From Shimia sp. SK013 (GTDB lineage Bacteria; Pseudomonadota; Alphaproteobacteria; Rhodobacterales; Rhodobacteraceae), in NCBI RefSeq assembly GCF_001292625.1, contig NZ_LAJH01000028.1, positions 124,001 to 188,000 on the forward strand: 64,000 bases of DNA. Direction: 5' to 3'. The stretch's first letter is position 1; each line of letters starts with the position of its first letter. The translations under genes and the position numbers were made by a program. The notes below the pieces were generated by a model. The model was not told the origin of the DNA, ran no database searches, and saw only the letters and a program-made list of their open reading frames with translations. Of the stretch, positions 15,828 to 24,783 are shown one piece after another.

Positions 15828-17756
15828 TCAGGCCGTGCGCTCGCCGATTTGAGAGATGCCCAATGTGTCGAGCACCTTGGTTTCGATCTGCTCGGCGTTC
15901 ATGGCAGCAACGTCATACATCGTCTTTGGCGAGGCCTGATCGATGAACGTGTCAGGCAACACCATGGAGCGGTATTTCAGACCCGCGTCAAACACGGCGT
16001 TTTCGGCCAAAAGCTGGGCGACGTGACTGCCAAATCCGCCAATGGCGCCTTCTTCAATGGTGATCAGCGCCTCGTAGTTGGCTGCAAGTTCAAGGATCAT
16101 CGCCGCGTCCAGCGGTTTGGCAAAACGGGCGTCGGCAATGGTCGGCGTGATTCCCTTGGCCGTTAGCGCCTCGGCGGCTTTGCGCACCTCTTCGAGGCGC
16201 GTGCCAAAAGACAACAGCGCCACGCGTTTTCCTTCGGCGATGATCCGGCCTTTGCCGATCTCCAAAACCTCACCTTTTTCCGGAAGCTCCACCCCTACGC
16301 CTTCGCCGCGGGGATAGCGGAACGCGATGGGGCCATCGTCATAAGCGGCGGCTGTCGCGACCATGTGTTTCAGTTCTGCTTCATCGGCAGCGGCCATCAC
16401 GACCATGCCGGGCAGGTTGGCCATAAAGGCGATGTCAAAGCTGCCGGCATGGGTGGCTCCGTCGGCCCCAACCAGTCCGGCGCGGTCGATAGCGAAACGC
16501 ACTGGCAGGCGTTGAATCGCTACATCGTGCACCACCTGATCGTAGCCGCGTTGCAGGAAGGTCGAGTAGATCGCGCAAAAGGGTCGCATACCGCCCGCGG
16601 CAAGCGCGGCGGAGAACGTCACGCCGTGTTGTTCGGCAATCGCGACGTCAAAGCAGCGGCTTGGGTAGCGTTCGGCAAAGAGATTCAGGCCCGTGCCGTC
16701 GGGCATGGCGGCGGTCACGGCACAGATGCGGCTGTCCTCGGCGGCGAGATCTACAAGCGTCTTGCCAAAGACCGACGTGTAAGACGGCGCGTTAGAGGGC
16801 GCTTTGTGTTGTTTGCCGGTGATGACATCAAATTTTGCGGTGGCGTGGCCCTTGTCGGGCGCACCTTCGGCGGGGCCGTAGCCTTTGCCCTTTTTTGTGA
16901 TGATGTGAAGCATCACCGGTCCCGTGGCGCGTTGGCGCAGGGTGCGCAGGATTGGCAGCAACTGGTCCATGTCATGGCCATCAATCGGGCCGATGTAGGA
17001 AAAGCCGAGCTCTTCGAACAGGGTGCCGCCAACGGCCATGCCCTTGATCATTTCCTTGGCACGCTTGGCGCCTTCGCGGAAGGGTTCGGGCAGCAGGGAC
17101 ACAGCACCTTTTGCGGCAGCTTTGAGTTCCTGAAAGGGCTCGCCGGCATAGAGGCGGCTCAGGTATTCCGACATCGCGCCCACGGGCGGGGCAATCGACA
17201 TGTCGTTGTCGTTTAGCACCACAAACAGGCGCTTTTTCAGATGACCTGCGTTGTTCATCGCCTCATAGGCCATGCCTGCGGTGATCGATCCGTCGCCGAT
17301 CACGGCAATCGCGTCGCCGAGGCCGCCGTCACATTGACCACCAAGATCACGGGCCGTGGCAAAGCCAAGCGCGGCAGAAATCGAGGTAGAGCTGTGCGCC
17401 GCGCCAAAGGGGTCGTAGACCGATTCTGAGCGTTTGGTGAAACCAGACAGGCCGTCTTCTTGGCGCAGGGTGCGGATGCGGTCGCGGCGTCCGGTGAGAA
17501 TTTTGTGCGGGTAACACTGATGGCCGACGTCCCAGACGATCTTGTCGCGTGGCGTGTCAAAGATCGCGTGCAATGCCACGGTCAGTTCGACCACGCCAAG
17601 TCCTGCGCCAAGGTGTCCGCCTGTTTCGGAAACCGTTGAAATAGTCTCGGATCGCAATTCATGCGCAATCTGGGTCAGCTCAGCATCGGAAAATTGTTTC
17701 AGGTCTTCCGGAGAAGCCACTTGGTCGAGCAGAGGAGTATGAGGTCTGGCGGACAT
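15828..17756 (-). CDS. dxs: 1-deoxy-D-xylulose-5-phosphate synthase
   Basis: First enzyme of the MEP isoprenoid pathway: pyruvate plus glyceraldehyde 3-phosphate to DXP, thiamine-diphosphate dependent. The 642-residue length is standard. The ThDP motif [22 protein letters not shown] and following NDNDMSI are intact, as are the transketolase pyrimidine-domain [15 protein letters not shown] and the phosphate-binding [12 protein letters not shown]. It is the last gene of the operon HDAC-like, xseB, ispA, dxs, 15 bases after ispA. Because it needs ThDP, the thiamine transporter nearby at 25-28 kb is metabolically relevant but separately transcribed. Confidence 0.97.
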   Translation of the reverse strand: MSARPHTPLLDQVASPEDLKQFSDAELTQIAHELRSETISTVSETGGHLGAGLGVVELTVALHAIFDTPRDKIVWDVGHQCYPHKILTGRRDRIRTLRQEDGLSGFTKRSESVYDPFGAAHSSTSISAALGFATARDLGGQCDGGLGDAIAVIGDGSITAGMAYEAMNNAGHLKKRLFVVLNDNDMSIAPPVGAMSEYLSRLYAGEPFQELKAAAKGAVSLLPEPFREGAKRAKEMIKGMAVGGTLFEELGFSYIGPIDGHDMDQLLPILRTLRQRATGPVMLHIITKKGKGYGPAEGAPDKGHATAKFDVITGKQHKAPSNAPSYTSVFGKTLVDLAAEDSRICAVTAAMPDGTGLNLFAERYPSRCFDVAIAEQHGVTFSAALAAGGMRPFCAIYSTFLQRGYDQVVHDVAIQRLPVRFAIDRAGLVGADGATHAGSFDIAFMANLPGMVVMAAADEAELKHMVATAAAYDDGPIAFRYPRGEGVGVELPEKGEVLEIGKGRIIAEGKRVALLSFGTRLEEVRKAAEALTAKGITPTIADARFAKPLDAAMILELAANYEALITIEEGAIGGFGSHVAQLLAENAVFDAGLKYRSMVLPDTFIDQASPKTMYDVAAMNAEQIETKVLDTLGISQIGERTA

Positions 17757-17771
17757 TGCGCGTGCCTTTTG

Positions 17772-18641
17772 CTAGCTGTCTCGCGAGATAACGAAACGGG
17801 CGGCATCCCGCAAGGTATCAGCCTTCGTACCATAAGAAGATAGAGCCTCGCAGGCATCTTCTACAAGGTCGCGGGCGCGGGATTTTGCGCCGTCCAATCC
17901 CAGCAGAGAAACAAAAGTGGCTTTGCCGGCGTCGGCGTCTTTGCCAACGGCCTTGCCAACGGTGGCGACGTCGCCTTCGACGTCGAGGATGTCATCGGCG
18001 ATCTGGAACGCGAGGCCGAGATCGGTGGCATAACGCATCAGCGGCGCGGTATCGGCGCGGGCCATCATCGCGCCAGTGGTGGCGGACCAGGCGATCAACG
18101 CACCGGTTTTACCCGCCTGAAGGTGGGTGATTTCGTCTAGCGTCAACGGCAGGGGGGCGGTTTCGGCGGCGATGTCGAGGGCTTGACCCAAGACCATGCC
18201 CTGCGCACCCGCCGCGCGCGCGAGGGTCACGGTCAGATCAGCGCGCACCATTGGGTCGGGGTGGCATTCGGGGCGTGAAACGCTTTCAAACCCGAGGGTT
18301 TGCAGCGCGTCACCTGCCAGAACGGCGGTGGTTTCGTCCCATTTCACATGCACCGTTGGCAGGCCGCGCCGCAGATCGTCGTCGTCCATGCAGGGCAGAT
18401 CGTCATGCACAAGCGAATAGGCGTGAATCATCTCGATTGCACCGGCGGGCCAGATGGCGTTTTCGGGCGCGATGCCATGCAATCGCGCGCTTTCAAGCAC
18501 CAGAAAGGCGCGCAGGCGTTTGCCGCCCGCGCTGGCATAGCGCATGGCCGCGACAACGGGCAGGTCGCCAAGCGGTGCCATCACCATTTGCAGGTGCGTT
18601 TCGATCAAGGCGGTGGTTTCTGAAAGTCGGGTTTGGAACAT
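17772..18641 (-). CDS. ispA: Polyprenyl synthetase (farnesyl/geranyl diphosphate synthase)
   Basis: Short-chain prenyltransferase condensing IPP with DMAPP and GPP. The 289-residue protein has the first Asp-rich motif LVHDDLPCMDDDDLRRG with the bacterial CxM insertion, and the second, FQIADDILDVEGD, near residue 220. GKRLRAFLV marks the IPP-binding site. In this conserved alphaproteobacterial order the gene sits between xseB and dxs, supplying precursors for quinones, carotenoids and undecaprenyl lipid. Exact chain length cannot be read with certainty; C15 is usual. Confidence 0.94.
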   Translation of the reverse strand: MFQTRLSETTALIETHLQMVMAPLGDLPVVAAMRYASAGGKRLRAFLVLESARLHGIAPENAIWPAGAIEMIHAYSLVHDDLPCMDDDDLRRGLPTVHVKWDETTAVLAGDALQTLGFESVSRPECHPDPMVRADLTVTLARAAGAQGMVLGQALDIAAETAPLPLTLDEITHLQAGKTGALIAWSATTGAMMARADTAPLMRYATDLGLAFQIADDILDVEGDVATVGKAVGKDADAGKATFVSLLGLDGAKSRARDLVEDACEALSSYGTKADTLRDAARFVISRDS

Positions 18642-18724
18642 GTGCGTCTTGGTCCTGATGCCCGGACTTCGGGCCAGAAGCGCCCAATCCGGCGGGAATA
18701 TTTCGCGCGGTTGGGATGCGGAAA

Positions 18725-18967
18725 TTACATGCCTTCGACGGGGGTCAGCCCTTTGGGGTTGCCGTCGCCGTCAAGCGTGATAGCGGCGACTTTTTCCTCG
18801 GCTTCTTTGAGTTTGTCTTCGCAGCGTTTTTTCAATTCGGCACCGCGTTCATAGAGCGCGATGGATTTTTCGAGTTCGACGTTGCCGCTTTCCAACTGGC
18901 CGACAACTTGTTCCAGCTCGCGCATTGCGGCCTCAAAGCTCATCTCGCTGATTGGTGTGTCACTCAT
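18725..18967 (-). CDS. xseB: Exodeoxyribonuclease VII small subunit
   Basis: An 80-residue protein with the XseB pattern: SFEAAMRELEQVVGQLESG followed by NVELEKSIALYERGAELKKRCEDKL, two amphipathic helices that bind the large subunit XseA. Exonuclease VII degrades single-stranded DNA. Its ATG overlaps the stop of the preceding HDAC-like gene by 4 bases. xseA is not in the window, as is usual. Confidence 0.94.
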   Translation of the reverse strand: MSDTPISEMSFEAAMRELEQVVGQLESGNVELEKSIALYERGAELKKRCEDKLKEAEEKVAAITLDGDGNPKGLTPVEGM

Positions 18968-19899
18968 GCGGTTGTCTCCATCAAAACGCTGACGTGGGCG
19001 GCGGTAGACGCCGCCAAGGCGTTCAGATCATATCCGCCTTCCAAAGTCGAGACCACCCGCCCTTCGCAATGCGCATCCGCAATCGCGCAGAGTTCGCGCG
19101 TGAGCCATGTGAAGTCATCCGTGGACCAGTTGAGTTGCGCCAGCGGATCGTCGGCGTGGGCGTCAAAGCCTGCGGAAATGATCAGCAGTTCGGGTTTGAA
19201 GCGGTTCAGGGCCGGAAAGATTTCGGCCTGATAGGTGGCGCGCATCAGACGGCCGTCAGAATGCGGGGGTAGCGGCCAGTTCTGTACGTTGTTGGTAGCG
19301 CCGGTTTCACCGGGCAGTCCGGTGCCGGGCCAAAGCGGGTTCTGGTGTGATGTGATGAACAGCGTGCGCGGCTCGTCCCACAAAAGCGCCTGCGTGCCAT
19401 TGCCGTGGTGCACGTCAAAATCGACCACAGCGACACGGGAGAGGCCATGACGGTCCAATGCGTGTTTTGCGGCGATTGCGGCGTTACCAAACAGGCAAAA
19501 ACCCATGGGGGTTGATTGCTCGGCGTGATGTCCGGGTGGGCGGCAAGCGACGAAAGCGTTTTGCGCGTCGCCCGCGATCACGGCGTCAACGGCGGCGACG
19601 CAACCACCGACAGCGTGGCGGGCAGCCTTGAGAGATCCGGGCGACATATGGGTGTCGCCGTCAAGCGCGACTGTGCCGGTCGCAGGTTCAGCCGCCGTGA
19701 TGGCGTCGAGGTGGCTTTGCGGGTGGCAGAGCAGGATGTCGCCATCATCGCAATCAGGCGCGTCACGACGATCAAGGGAGGCGAAGTGAGGACCATTCAA
19801 GGCGGCATTGATGTGTTCAATGCGGGCAATTTTCTCGGGATGGCCGGTCGGAGTTTGGTGATGAAGCGAACTTTGGTGCGTAAAAAGGGCCGTTGGCAT
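18964..19899 (-). CDS. Histone deacetylase family protein (acetylpolyamine amidohydrolase-like)
   Basis: A 311-residue arginase/deacetylase-fold hydrolase. Zinc and catalytic residues are visible: RPPGHHAEQSTPMGFCLFGN (tandem His), VVDFDVHHGNGTQ (zinc Asp/His) and SAGFDAHADDPLA (second zinc Asp). Bacterial members deacetylate acetylpolyamines, acetoin-related compounds or acetyl-lysine. The start at 19899 has GGAG 6-8 bases upstream on the minus strand; an extended frame to 20016 has no site. It heads the operon with xseB, ispA and dxs by a 4-base overlap, a conserved but functionally unexplained pairing. Confidence 0.92.
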   Translation of the reverse strand: MPTALFTHQSSLHHQTPTGHPEKIARIEHINAALNGPHFASLDRRDAPDCDDGDILLCHPQSHLDAITAAEPATGTVALDGDTHMSPGSLKAARHAVGGCVAAVDAVIAGDAQNAFVACRPPGHHAEQSTPMGFCLFGNAAIAAKHALDRHGLSRVAVVDFDVHHGNGTQALLWDEPRTLFITSHQNPLWPGTGLPGETGATNNVQNWPLPPHSDGRLMRATYQAEIFPALNRFKPELLIISAGFDAHADDPLAQLNWSTDDFTWLTRELCAIADAHCEGRVVSTLEGGYDLNALAASTAAHVSVLMETTA

Positions 19900-20102
19900 T
19901 TGGACTCCGAGCGTTGAGAATTTGTGGTGCCAGTCTGGCATGGCAACCTGGCGTTTGGCGAGAAAAATGCGGGTTGGTTGGTGTAGATTCGCGGGGTCTT
20001 GGGCATTTTGAGTCAAGCTTAAAGCGTATTTTATCCAATATCTTAGGTGTAGATTTACCCCGCTACGATAGCCGTCAGCTATTCAACGAGAGTAGCACTA
20101 TC

Positions 20103-22391
20103 ATGCCCACAACATTTGACGTTATTTCGCTTGGCGTTCTGCCGACCCTTGACCCGACAGAGGGAAATTCAACGGCCGAGAACGCCTCGGTTCTGGTCGG
20201 GCAAACCATGGGGGGCGCCGACACACCGCTTTATGATCAGGTGCAGACGTTCTCGCAGCATAATTCAAGCGCTCCCAGGTATTTGACGGACAACACGCAG
20301 GCCAATGACCAGTTCACGATCGATGGTGGCGCGCCGCAGACCTATGATGCGTTGGTCGCTTACAATGCGACGATCACCTATGCGGATGGGACGACGGCGG
20401 ACATTTCAGCGGTGGTTGTCCAATCGACCACCGGCGAGACTTATTTGGTGCCCGAAATGTCGGCCAACGCGGATCATTCTGCGATGCAAGGCGGGGCGAT
20501 CGAATCGATCACGTTGAACAGTGTTGCCACTGATGCGGCGGATTTGGCGGCGGATCGGATGGACGTGGATTTCATGGAGCCCGACGGCGAGTTCGACGGG
20601 ACAGCTGGCGACGACGTTATCCAGCTTGGCTCTTTTGACAGCGAAGGTGATTTGATCACTGGCAGCGCCGACTCGGTTGTCGCGGGACTGGGCGATGACA
20701 CCATTGAAGGTGCAGGCGGCGGCGACACCATCGAAGGCGGCACGGGCAACGACGTCATATCCGGCAACGATGGCGATGACAGTCTTTTGGGTGGTCGTGG
20801 GGATGATGTGATTTCCGGTGGCAGTGGCAACGATACAATCGATGCCGGAGCCGGACACGACAGTGTCGATGCTGGTGAAGGGGACGATTTGATCCTTGGG
20901 GACAGCGCCTCGGAAACAGTGGGCACCGGCACCATTCAGACAGAATGGTCCGCGCTTCACATGGGGTCGGCTGATGATATGGATCTGCTGGTGGACGGTG
21001 CCAGTGTGGCGCTGGGCACTTATGGCGGCGCCGGTGATCCACTTGGGTCCAATCAGGTGCGCGTGCAGGTCGATGATGCCGACAACGACGGCGTTGCCGA
21101 CAGTGATAACCAAGGCAATCCGGAAACGGTGAACATCGATGGTACGCCGCAAACTCTGGATGCGGTGGCCGTGTTCAACGCCGAGTTGACGTTCGAAGAC
21201 GGCACCACCGAGATGATCACGGCGGTGGTTTTCCAAACCGAGAGCGGCGATATTTTCCTGGCGCCGGAGATGAGTTTCAACGCGGATGCGGAGGTTATGG
21301 TAAGCCAGCCTATCCAGTCGATTGAACTGATCTCGGTTGAGATGGACAGTAACAGTGTCGATCTGGCGGCCAACAGGGTTGATTTTACGTTTGAAGACGG
21401 AGAAGAGGCCGGCGACGATTTTATCTCGGCTGGTGAGGGCAATGACACCGTAATTGGCGGCGCCGGTGATGACACCATCCAAGGCGAAGCTGGCAATGAC
21501 AGCCTGAGTGGGGGCGATGGCGACGACTTCCTTTTCGGGGGCGACGGCGACGACGTGTTTGTTGTGTCCGAGGGTCACGACACAATAAAGGATTTCAACG
21601 CCGGCAATTCCGGTGCGCTTGGGGACGGGGATACGACAAACAATGATTTTGTCGATCTGTCGGGCCATTATGACAATCTGAGTGAGATGAACGCCGACCT
21701 TGATGATGACGGCATCCTGAACCAATCCAACGTGGTTGATACCCACGGCAGAGCCGTTGATTATTCCGACAACAGCCAGTTCGGCGACGGCAGTTTGACA
21801 TTCTTTGGCGACGCGCAGCTGACGACGGACAACACAGGTGTGGTCTGTTTCACCACGGGAACCGGCATTCTGACGCCTGAGGGCGAGCGGGCGGTCGAAG
21901 ATCTGCGGGCGGGTGATGTGGTGTGCACGGCGGACAACGGGCCGCAGCCGATTGTATGGATCGGATCGACAACTTTGAGCCACGCGGAGCTGTTGGCCAA
22001 TCCCAAATTGATGCCGGTTTTTGTCAGTGCGCAAACACTGGGCAGTGAGCGGTCGCTGTTGGTGTCACCGCAGCACGGGCTGATCCTGCCGGGGACGGAC
22101 GATACGCTGGTGCGGGCGACCCATTTGAACAGGTTCATGCCCGGGTCGCGCGTGGCGCGTGGCAAACGTGGCGTGACCTATGTGCATATGATGTTTGAAG
22201 ACCATCAGATCGTGTTCTCAAACGGCTATCCCAGCGAGAGTCTGTTTCCCGGCCCAATGGCGTTGCAAGCCATGGCACCCGACACCAGCGCCGAGATTGA
22301 GGCACTGTTTCCCGGTTTGTTGGGCTGTGACAGCAGGCTGGCGACGGTGTCGGTCTATGGCAAAACCGCGCGGGACTTTCGGGTGGCTTAA
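20103..22391 (+). CDS. RTX calcium-binding protein with C-terminal Hint domain
   Basis: A 762-residue, very acidic, probably secreted protein. Residues about 71-156 and 343-430 are two copies of one module (both contain IDG, PQT, DGTT, PEMS.NAD and DLAA.R.D). Each is followed by glycine/aspartate RTX nonapeptide repeats (about 166-280 and 433-500; GGxGxDxxx pattern) that bind calcium. From Cys582 (VVCFTTGTGILTPEGE) to the end is a Hedgehog/intein (Hint) domain, including LLVSPQHGLILP and HQIVFSNGYPSESLFPG, expected to cleave before its cysteine. There is no classical signal peptide, as for type I secreted proteins. The start at 20103 has only a weak GAGAG site. No dedicated exporter adjoins. 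Confidence 0.88.
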   Translation: MPTTFDVISLGVLPTLDPTEGNSTAENASVLVGQTMGGADTPLYDQVQTFSQHNSSAPRYLTDNTQANDQFTIDGGAPQTYDALVAYNATITYADGTTADISAVVVQSTTGETYLVPEMSANADHSAMQGGAIESITLNSVATDAADLAADRMDVDFMEPDGEFDGTAGDDVIQLGSFDSEGDLITGSADSVVAGLGDDTIEGAGGGDTIEGGTGNDVISGNDGDDSLLGGRGDDVISGGSGNDTIDAGAGHDSVDAGEGDDLILGDSASETVGTGTIQTEWSALHMGSADDMDLLVDGASVALGTYGGAGDPLGSNQVRVQVDDADNDGVADSDNQGNPETVNIDGTPQTLDAVAVFNAELTFEDGTTEMITAVVFQTESGDIFLAPEMSFNADAEVMVSQPIQSIELISVEMDSNSVDLAANRVDFTFEDGEEAGDDFISAGEGNDTVIGGAGDDTIQGEAGNDSLSGGDGDDFLFGGDGDDVFVVSEGHDTIKDFNAGNSGALGDGDTTNNDFVDLSGHYDNLSEMNADLDDDGILNQSNVVDTHGRAVDYSDNSQFGDGSLTFFGDAQLTTDNTGVVCFTTGTGILTPEGERAVEDLRAGDVVCTADNGPQPIVWIGSTTLSHAELLANPKLMPVFVSAQTLGSERSLLVSPQHGLILPGTDDTLVRATHLNRFMPGSRVARGKRGVTYVHMMFEDHQIVFSNGYPSESLFPGPMALQAMAPDTSAEIEALFPGLLGCDSRLATVSVYGKTARDFRVA

Positions 22392-22397
22392 GGCAGG

Positions 22398-23099
22398 TTA
22401 GTCCGGCGCCAGCATATAGCCCGCGCCACGCACGGTTTGCAGGTAGCGTGGCTGTTTTGGGTCTTCTTCGATCTTGCGGCGCAGACGGGTGATTTGCACA
22501 TCCACTGCGCGTTCTTGGGCTTGGCCCTTGTCGCGACCAAGTTCCTCAACCAATTGCGTGCGGGTAACAGCCTCGCCCGGGGTTTTGGAGAAAATTCGCA
22601 TCAGTTGGCTTTCGGTGGCGGTCAGGCGCAGCGGCTCGTCGCCCTGCCACATCTCACCACGGTCGATGTCATATCGGATCGAGCCGAGGTGCAGCACCTT
22701 GGGCACGGATTGATCGCCCTCGGGTTCCGGCATGCGCCGCAGGATGGCGTTGATGCGCAACAGAAGTTCTTTGGGTTCAAACGGTTTGGCGAGGTAGTCA
22801 TCCGCGCCAGCCTCTAGCCCCAGAATACGGTCCTCGGTTTCGCCTTTGGCGGTCAGCAGCATGACAGGTGTGTTCGAGGATTCGCGAATAAAGCGCGTCA
22901 GCGAGGTACCATCTTCGCCCGGCATCATGACGTCGAGAACGATCAGGTCGAAGTCGAGCCCTGTCAGGATGCGTCGCGCGTGGGCGGCGTCGCGGGCAGC
23001 TGTTACGAGAAAACCGTTGCGCATGAGAAATTTGCGCAGAAGGCTGCGGATGCGTTCGTCGTCGTCAACAATCAGCAGGTGGGGATCGACCTCGTTCAT
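22398..23099 (-). CDS. petR: OmpR-type response regulator (PetR-like)
   Basis: A 233-residue response regulator: receiver domain (LLIVDDDERIR, LIVLDVMMPGEDG with the phospho-Asp, LLTAKGE, YLAKPFEPKEL) and a winged-helix OmpR DNA-binding domain (LTATESQLM to RGAGYML). In Rhodobacter capsulatus the same MarR-OmpR pair, petP-petR, precedes the cytochrome bc1 operon; here the next gene is a convergent RTX/Hint gene instead. No histidine kinase is beside it. The gap to petP is 12 bases, so the two are cotranscribed. Confidence 0.88.
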   Translation of the reverse strand: MNEVDPHLLIVDDDERIRSLLRKFLMRNGFLVTAARDAAHARRILTGLDFDLIVLDVMMPGEDGTSLTRFIRESSNTPVMLLTAKGETEDRILGLEAGADDYLAKPFEPKELLLRINAILRRMPEPEGDQSVPKVLHLGSIRYDIDRGEMWQGDEPLRLTATESQLMRIFSKTPGEAVTRTQLVEELGRDKGQAQERAVDVQITRLRRKIEEDPKQPRYLQTVRGAGYMLAPD

Positions 23100-23111
23100 G
23101 TGGGTGTTCCC

Positions 23112-23609
23112 TTATTGGCCACTGTCGCGCAGTGATTTGTATTGGCGGCGCAGTTCACCGTCCATCATCGATTCAAGAACCTGCCGAAAGCCCGAGACGG
23201 CATCGGGGCCTGCGTCACGAAAAGCGGACCGCATGCGGGCACGTTGGGCGTCGGACAACCGGTGTTCCAGTGATGTCCCGTCTTCGGTCAGATAAAGGTT
23301 GCGTTCGCGGCGGTCGGATTTGCCGACGCGGCTTTCGACAAGCCCGTCTTCGATCAGGGTGCGCAACACCCGGTTCAGGGACTGTTTGGTCACGCCAAGG
23401 ATCGCCAGCAGGTTGGTCACGGTGGTGCCCGGCGCGCGGTTGATGAAGTGGATCGCGCGGTGATGGGCGCGGCCATAAGCCATCGATTCAAGAATTCTGT
23501 CAGGATCGGCGGTGAAGCCGCGATAGGCGAAATACATCGCCTCGATGCCCTGACGCAGTTGCTCATCTGTCAGATAGAGCAGGCTGTCGCTCCTGATGCC
23601 TTCGCCCAT
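23112..23609 (-). CDS. petP: MarR-family regulator (PetP-like)
   Basis: A 165-residue winged-helix protein: TNLLAILGVTKQSLNRVLRTLIEDGLVESR is the recognition helix region and KSDRRERNLYLTEDG the wing. The ATG at 23609 has GGAGG 5-6 bases upstream; a GTG at 23627 is in frame but less likely. It leads petR. The upstream region contains TGTCA-N7-TGACA, a plausible autoregulatory operator shared with the divergent ilvE gene. The name rests on gene order and family, not on a sequence comparison. Confidence 0.83.
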   Translation of the reverse strand: MGEGIRSDSLLYLTDEQLRQGIEAMYFAYRGFTADPDRILESMAYGRAHHRAIHFINRAPGTTVTNLLAILGVTKQSLNRVLRTLIEDGLVESRVGKSDRRERNLYLTEDGTSLEHRLSDAQRARMRSAFRDAGPDAVSGFRQVLESMMDGELRRQYKSLRDSGQ

Positions 23610-23640
23610 GTGGCCTCCGGAATTCACATTATGCCTCTTT

Positions 23641-23673
23641 GAGTGTCACAATATGTCAGCTTTGTTGACACTC
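23641..23673. promoter_or_regulatory. Candidate MarR-type operator between petP and ilvE
   Basis: Two nested inverted repeats: GAGTGTCA (23641-23648) with TGACACTC (23666-23673), and TGTCA-N7-TGACA (23654-23670). They lie 32-64 bases upstream of petP and overlap the candidate -35 box of ilvE. The dyad fits the size MarR dimers bind, but the assignment is inferred. Confidence 0.45.
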
Positions 23674-23693
23674 CAAGGGCAAACTGGTAGCGA
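23665..23693 (+). promoter_or_regulatory. Candidate sigma-70 promoter of ilvE
   Basis: A perfect TTGACA (23665-23670), a 17-base spacer and TAGCGA (23688-23693) at -10. This would give a start near 23700 and a leader of about 78 bases. The -10 box is poor, so this is tentative. Confidence 0.4.
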
Positions 23694-23777
23694 ATCGCAG
23701 GTTTTGCGCAACTTTATGACCGAAGTGGCCGTAAGTAGCGCAACAAATGAAAATATGGCTTGGTGAAAGGAACGACC

Positions 23778-24647
23778 ATGGCTGGTGCATATGATGATCG
23801 TGATGGTGTCATCTGGATGGATGGCGAGTTTGTAGATTGGCGTGAGGCCAAGGTGCATGTGCTGAGCCACGCGCTGCACTATGCAAGTTCGGTCTTTGAG
23901 GGCGAGCGGGCTTATAATGGCAAGATTTTCAAAAGCCATGAGCACAATGTGCGTCTGTTCAAGAGCGCTGAGTCGCTGGACATGCCGATGCCCATCACCA
24001 TTGAAGAGCTGGAAGCGGCCAAAGTGGCGACGCTTGAGAAATCCGGCCTGAAAGACGCCTATGTGCGGGTTGTTGTTTGGCGCGGGTCGGGGGACGATAT
24101 GGGTGTCGCGTCGGCGAAGAACCCTGTCAGAGTTGCGATCGCGGTTTGGGAATGGGGTGCTTATTATGGCGACGCCAAAATGCAGGGCGCGAAGCTGGAC
24201 ATTGCCGAGTGGAAACGCCCGAGCCCCGAGACCATTCCGGTGCATGCCAAGGCGGCGGGTCTCTATATGATCTGCACGATCTCCAAGCATAAGGCCGAGG
24301 CCAAAGGCTGTTCGGATGCTTTGTTCATGGATTATCGCGGTTATGTGGCCGAGGCGACAGGTGCGAATATCTTCTTCGTGAAAGACGGTGAAGTGCATAC
24401 GCCGTTGCCGGATAGTTTCCTAAATGGCATCACGCGTCAGACCGTGATTGGTATGCTCAAGGATCGCGGCATCACTGTGCATGAGCGTCATATCATGCCC
24501 GAAGAGATGACCGATTTTGAGCAATGCTGGTTGACTGGCACCGCGGCAGAAGTGACACCGGTTGGGCAAATTGGCGACTATACCTTTGAGGTGGGCGATA
24601 TCACGCGTGAGATTGCCGAAGCTTATGAGGCGTTGGTGCGTAAGTAA
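23778..24647 (+). CDS. ilvE: Branched-chain amino acid aminotransferase
   Basis: Fold-type IV PLP aminotransferase of 289 residues performing the last step of Leu, Ile and Val synthesis. Seen are HYASSVFEGERAYNG near the N-terminus, the RVVVWRG strand, the PLP-lysine in PVHAKAAGLYM, EATGANIFFVKDG, and DFEQCWLTGTAAEVTPVG near the end. The start at 23778 has AAAGGA upstream; 23760 is a weaker alternative. Two intrinsic terminators follow. The odd position next to petP may mean the MarR dyad affects it too. Confidence 0.94.
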   Translation: MAGAYDDRDGVIWMDGEFVDWREAKVHVLSHALHYASSVFEGERAYNGKIFKSHEHNVRLFKSAESLDMPMPITIEELEAAKVATLEKSGLKDAYVRVVVWRGSGDDMGVASAKNPVRVAIAVWEWGAYYGDAKMQGAKLDIAEWKRPSPETIPVHAKAAGLYMICTISKHKAEAKGCSDALFMDYRGYVAEATGANIFFVKDGEVHTPLPDSFLNGITRQTVIGMLKDRGITVHERHIMPEEMTDFEQCWLTGTAAEVTPVGQIGDYTFEVGDITREIAEAYEALVRK

Positions 24648-24661
24648 GCGTAAAAACATCG

Positions 24662-24691
24662 AGCGCGCCTGCGACGCGCGCTGGTTTTTTT
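24662..24691 (+). terminator. First intrinsic terminator after ilvE
   Basis: A 7-bp stem AGCGCGC / GCGCGCT (24662-24668, 24676-24682) is followed by GG and seven T residues. It lies 14 bases after the ilvE stop. Confidence 0.8.
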
Positions 24692-24693
24692 GG

Positions 24694-24720
24694 GGGGGCC
24701 TTTGGGCCCCCTTTTGTTTT
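24694..24720 (+). terminator. Second intrinsic terminator after ilvE
   Basis: GGGGGCC / GGCCCCC stem with a TTTG loop (24694-24711) followed by TTTTGTTTT. It backs up the first terminator in the convergent gap with thiQ. A third small hairpin, GACAGC-AC-GCTGTC, lies at 24737-24750. Confidence 0.75.
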
Positions 24721-24759
24721 GGGGCTTTGCCCCTGCGACAGCACGCTGTCACATCCCCA

Positions 24760-24780
24760 GGATATTTCAGGCAAGAGGAA
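24760..24780 (+). repeat. GGATATTTnnnGCAAGAGGA repeat (family B)
   Basis: GGATATTTCAGGCAAGAGGAA, the third copy of the motif paired at 10478-10637. It sits immediately before the stop of the convergent thiQ gene, in a block of hairpins. Confidence 0.6.
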
Positions 24781-24783
24781 AGC

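Noticed and set aside
20598-21560. Possible DNA tandem repeat
   Set aside because: The periodicity comes from the RTX nonapeptide code; third positions vary, so it is a protein repeat and not a DNA satellite.
20406-22034. 542-codon minus-strand frame
   Set aside because: Mirror of the repetitive Gly/Asp RTX coding region, which gives long open antisense frames.
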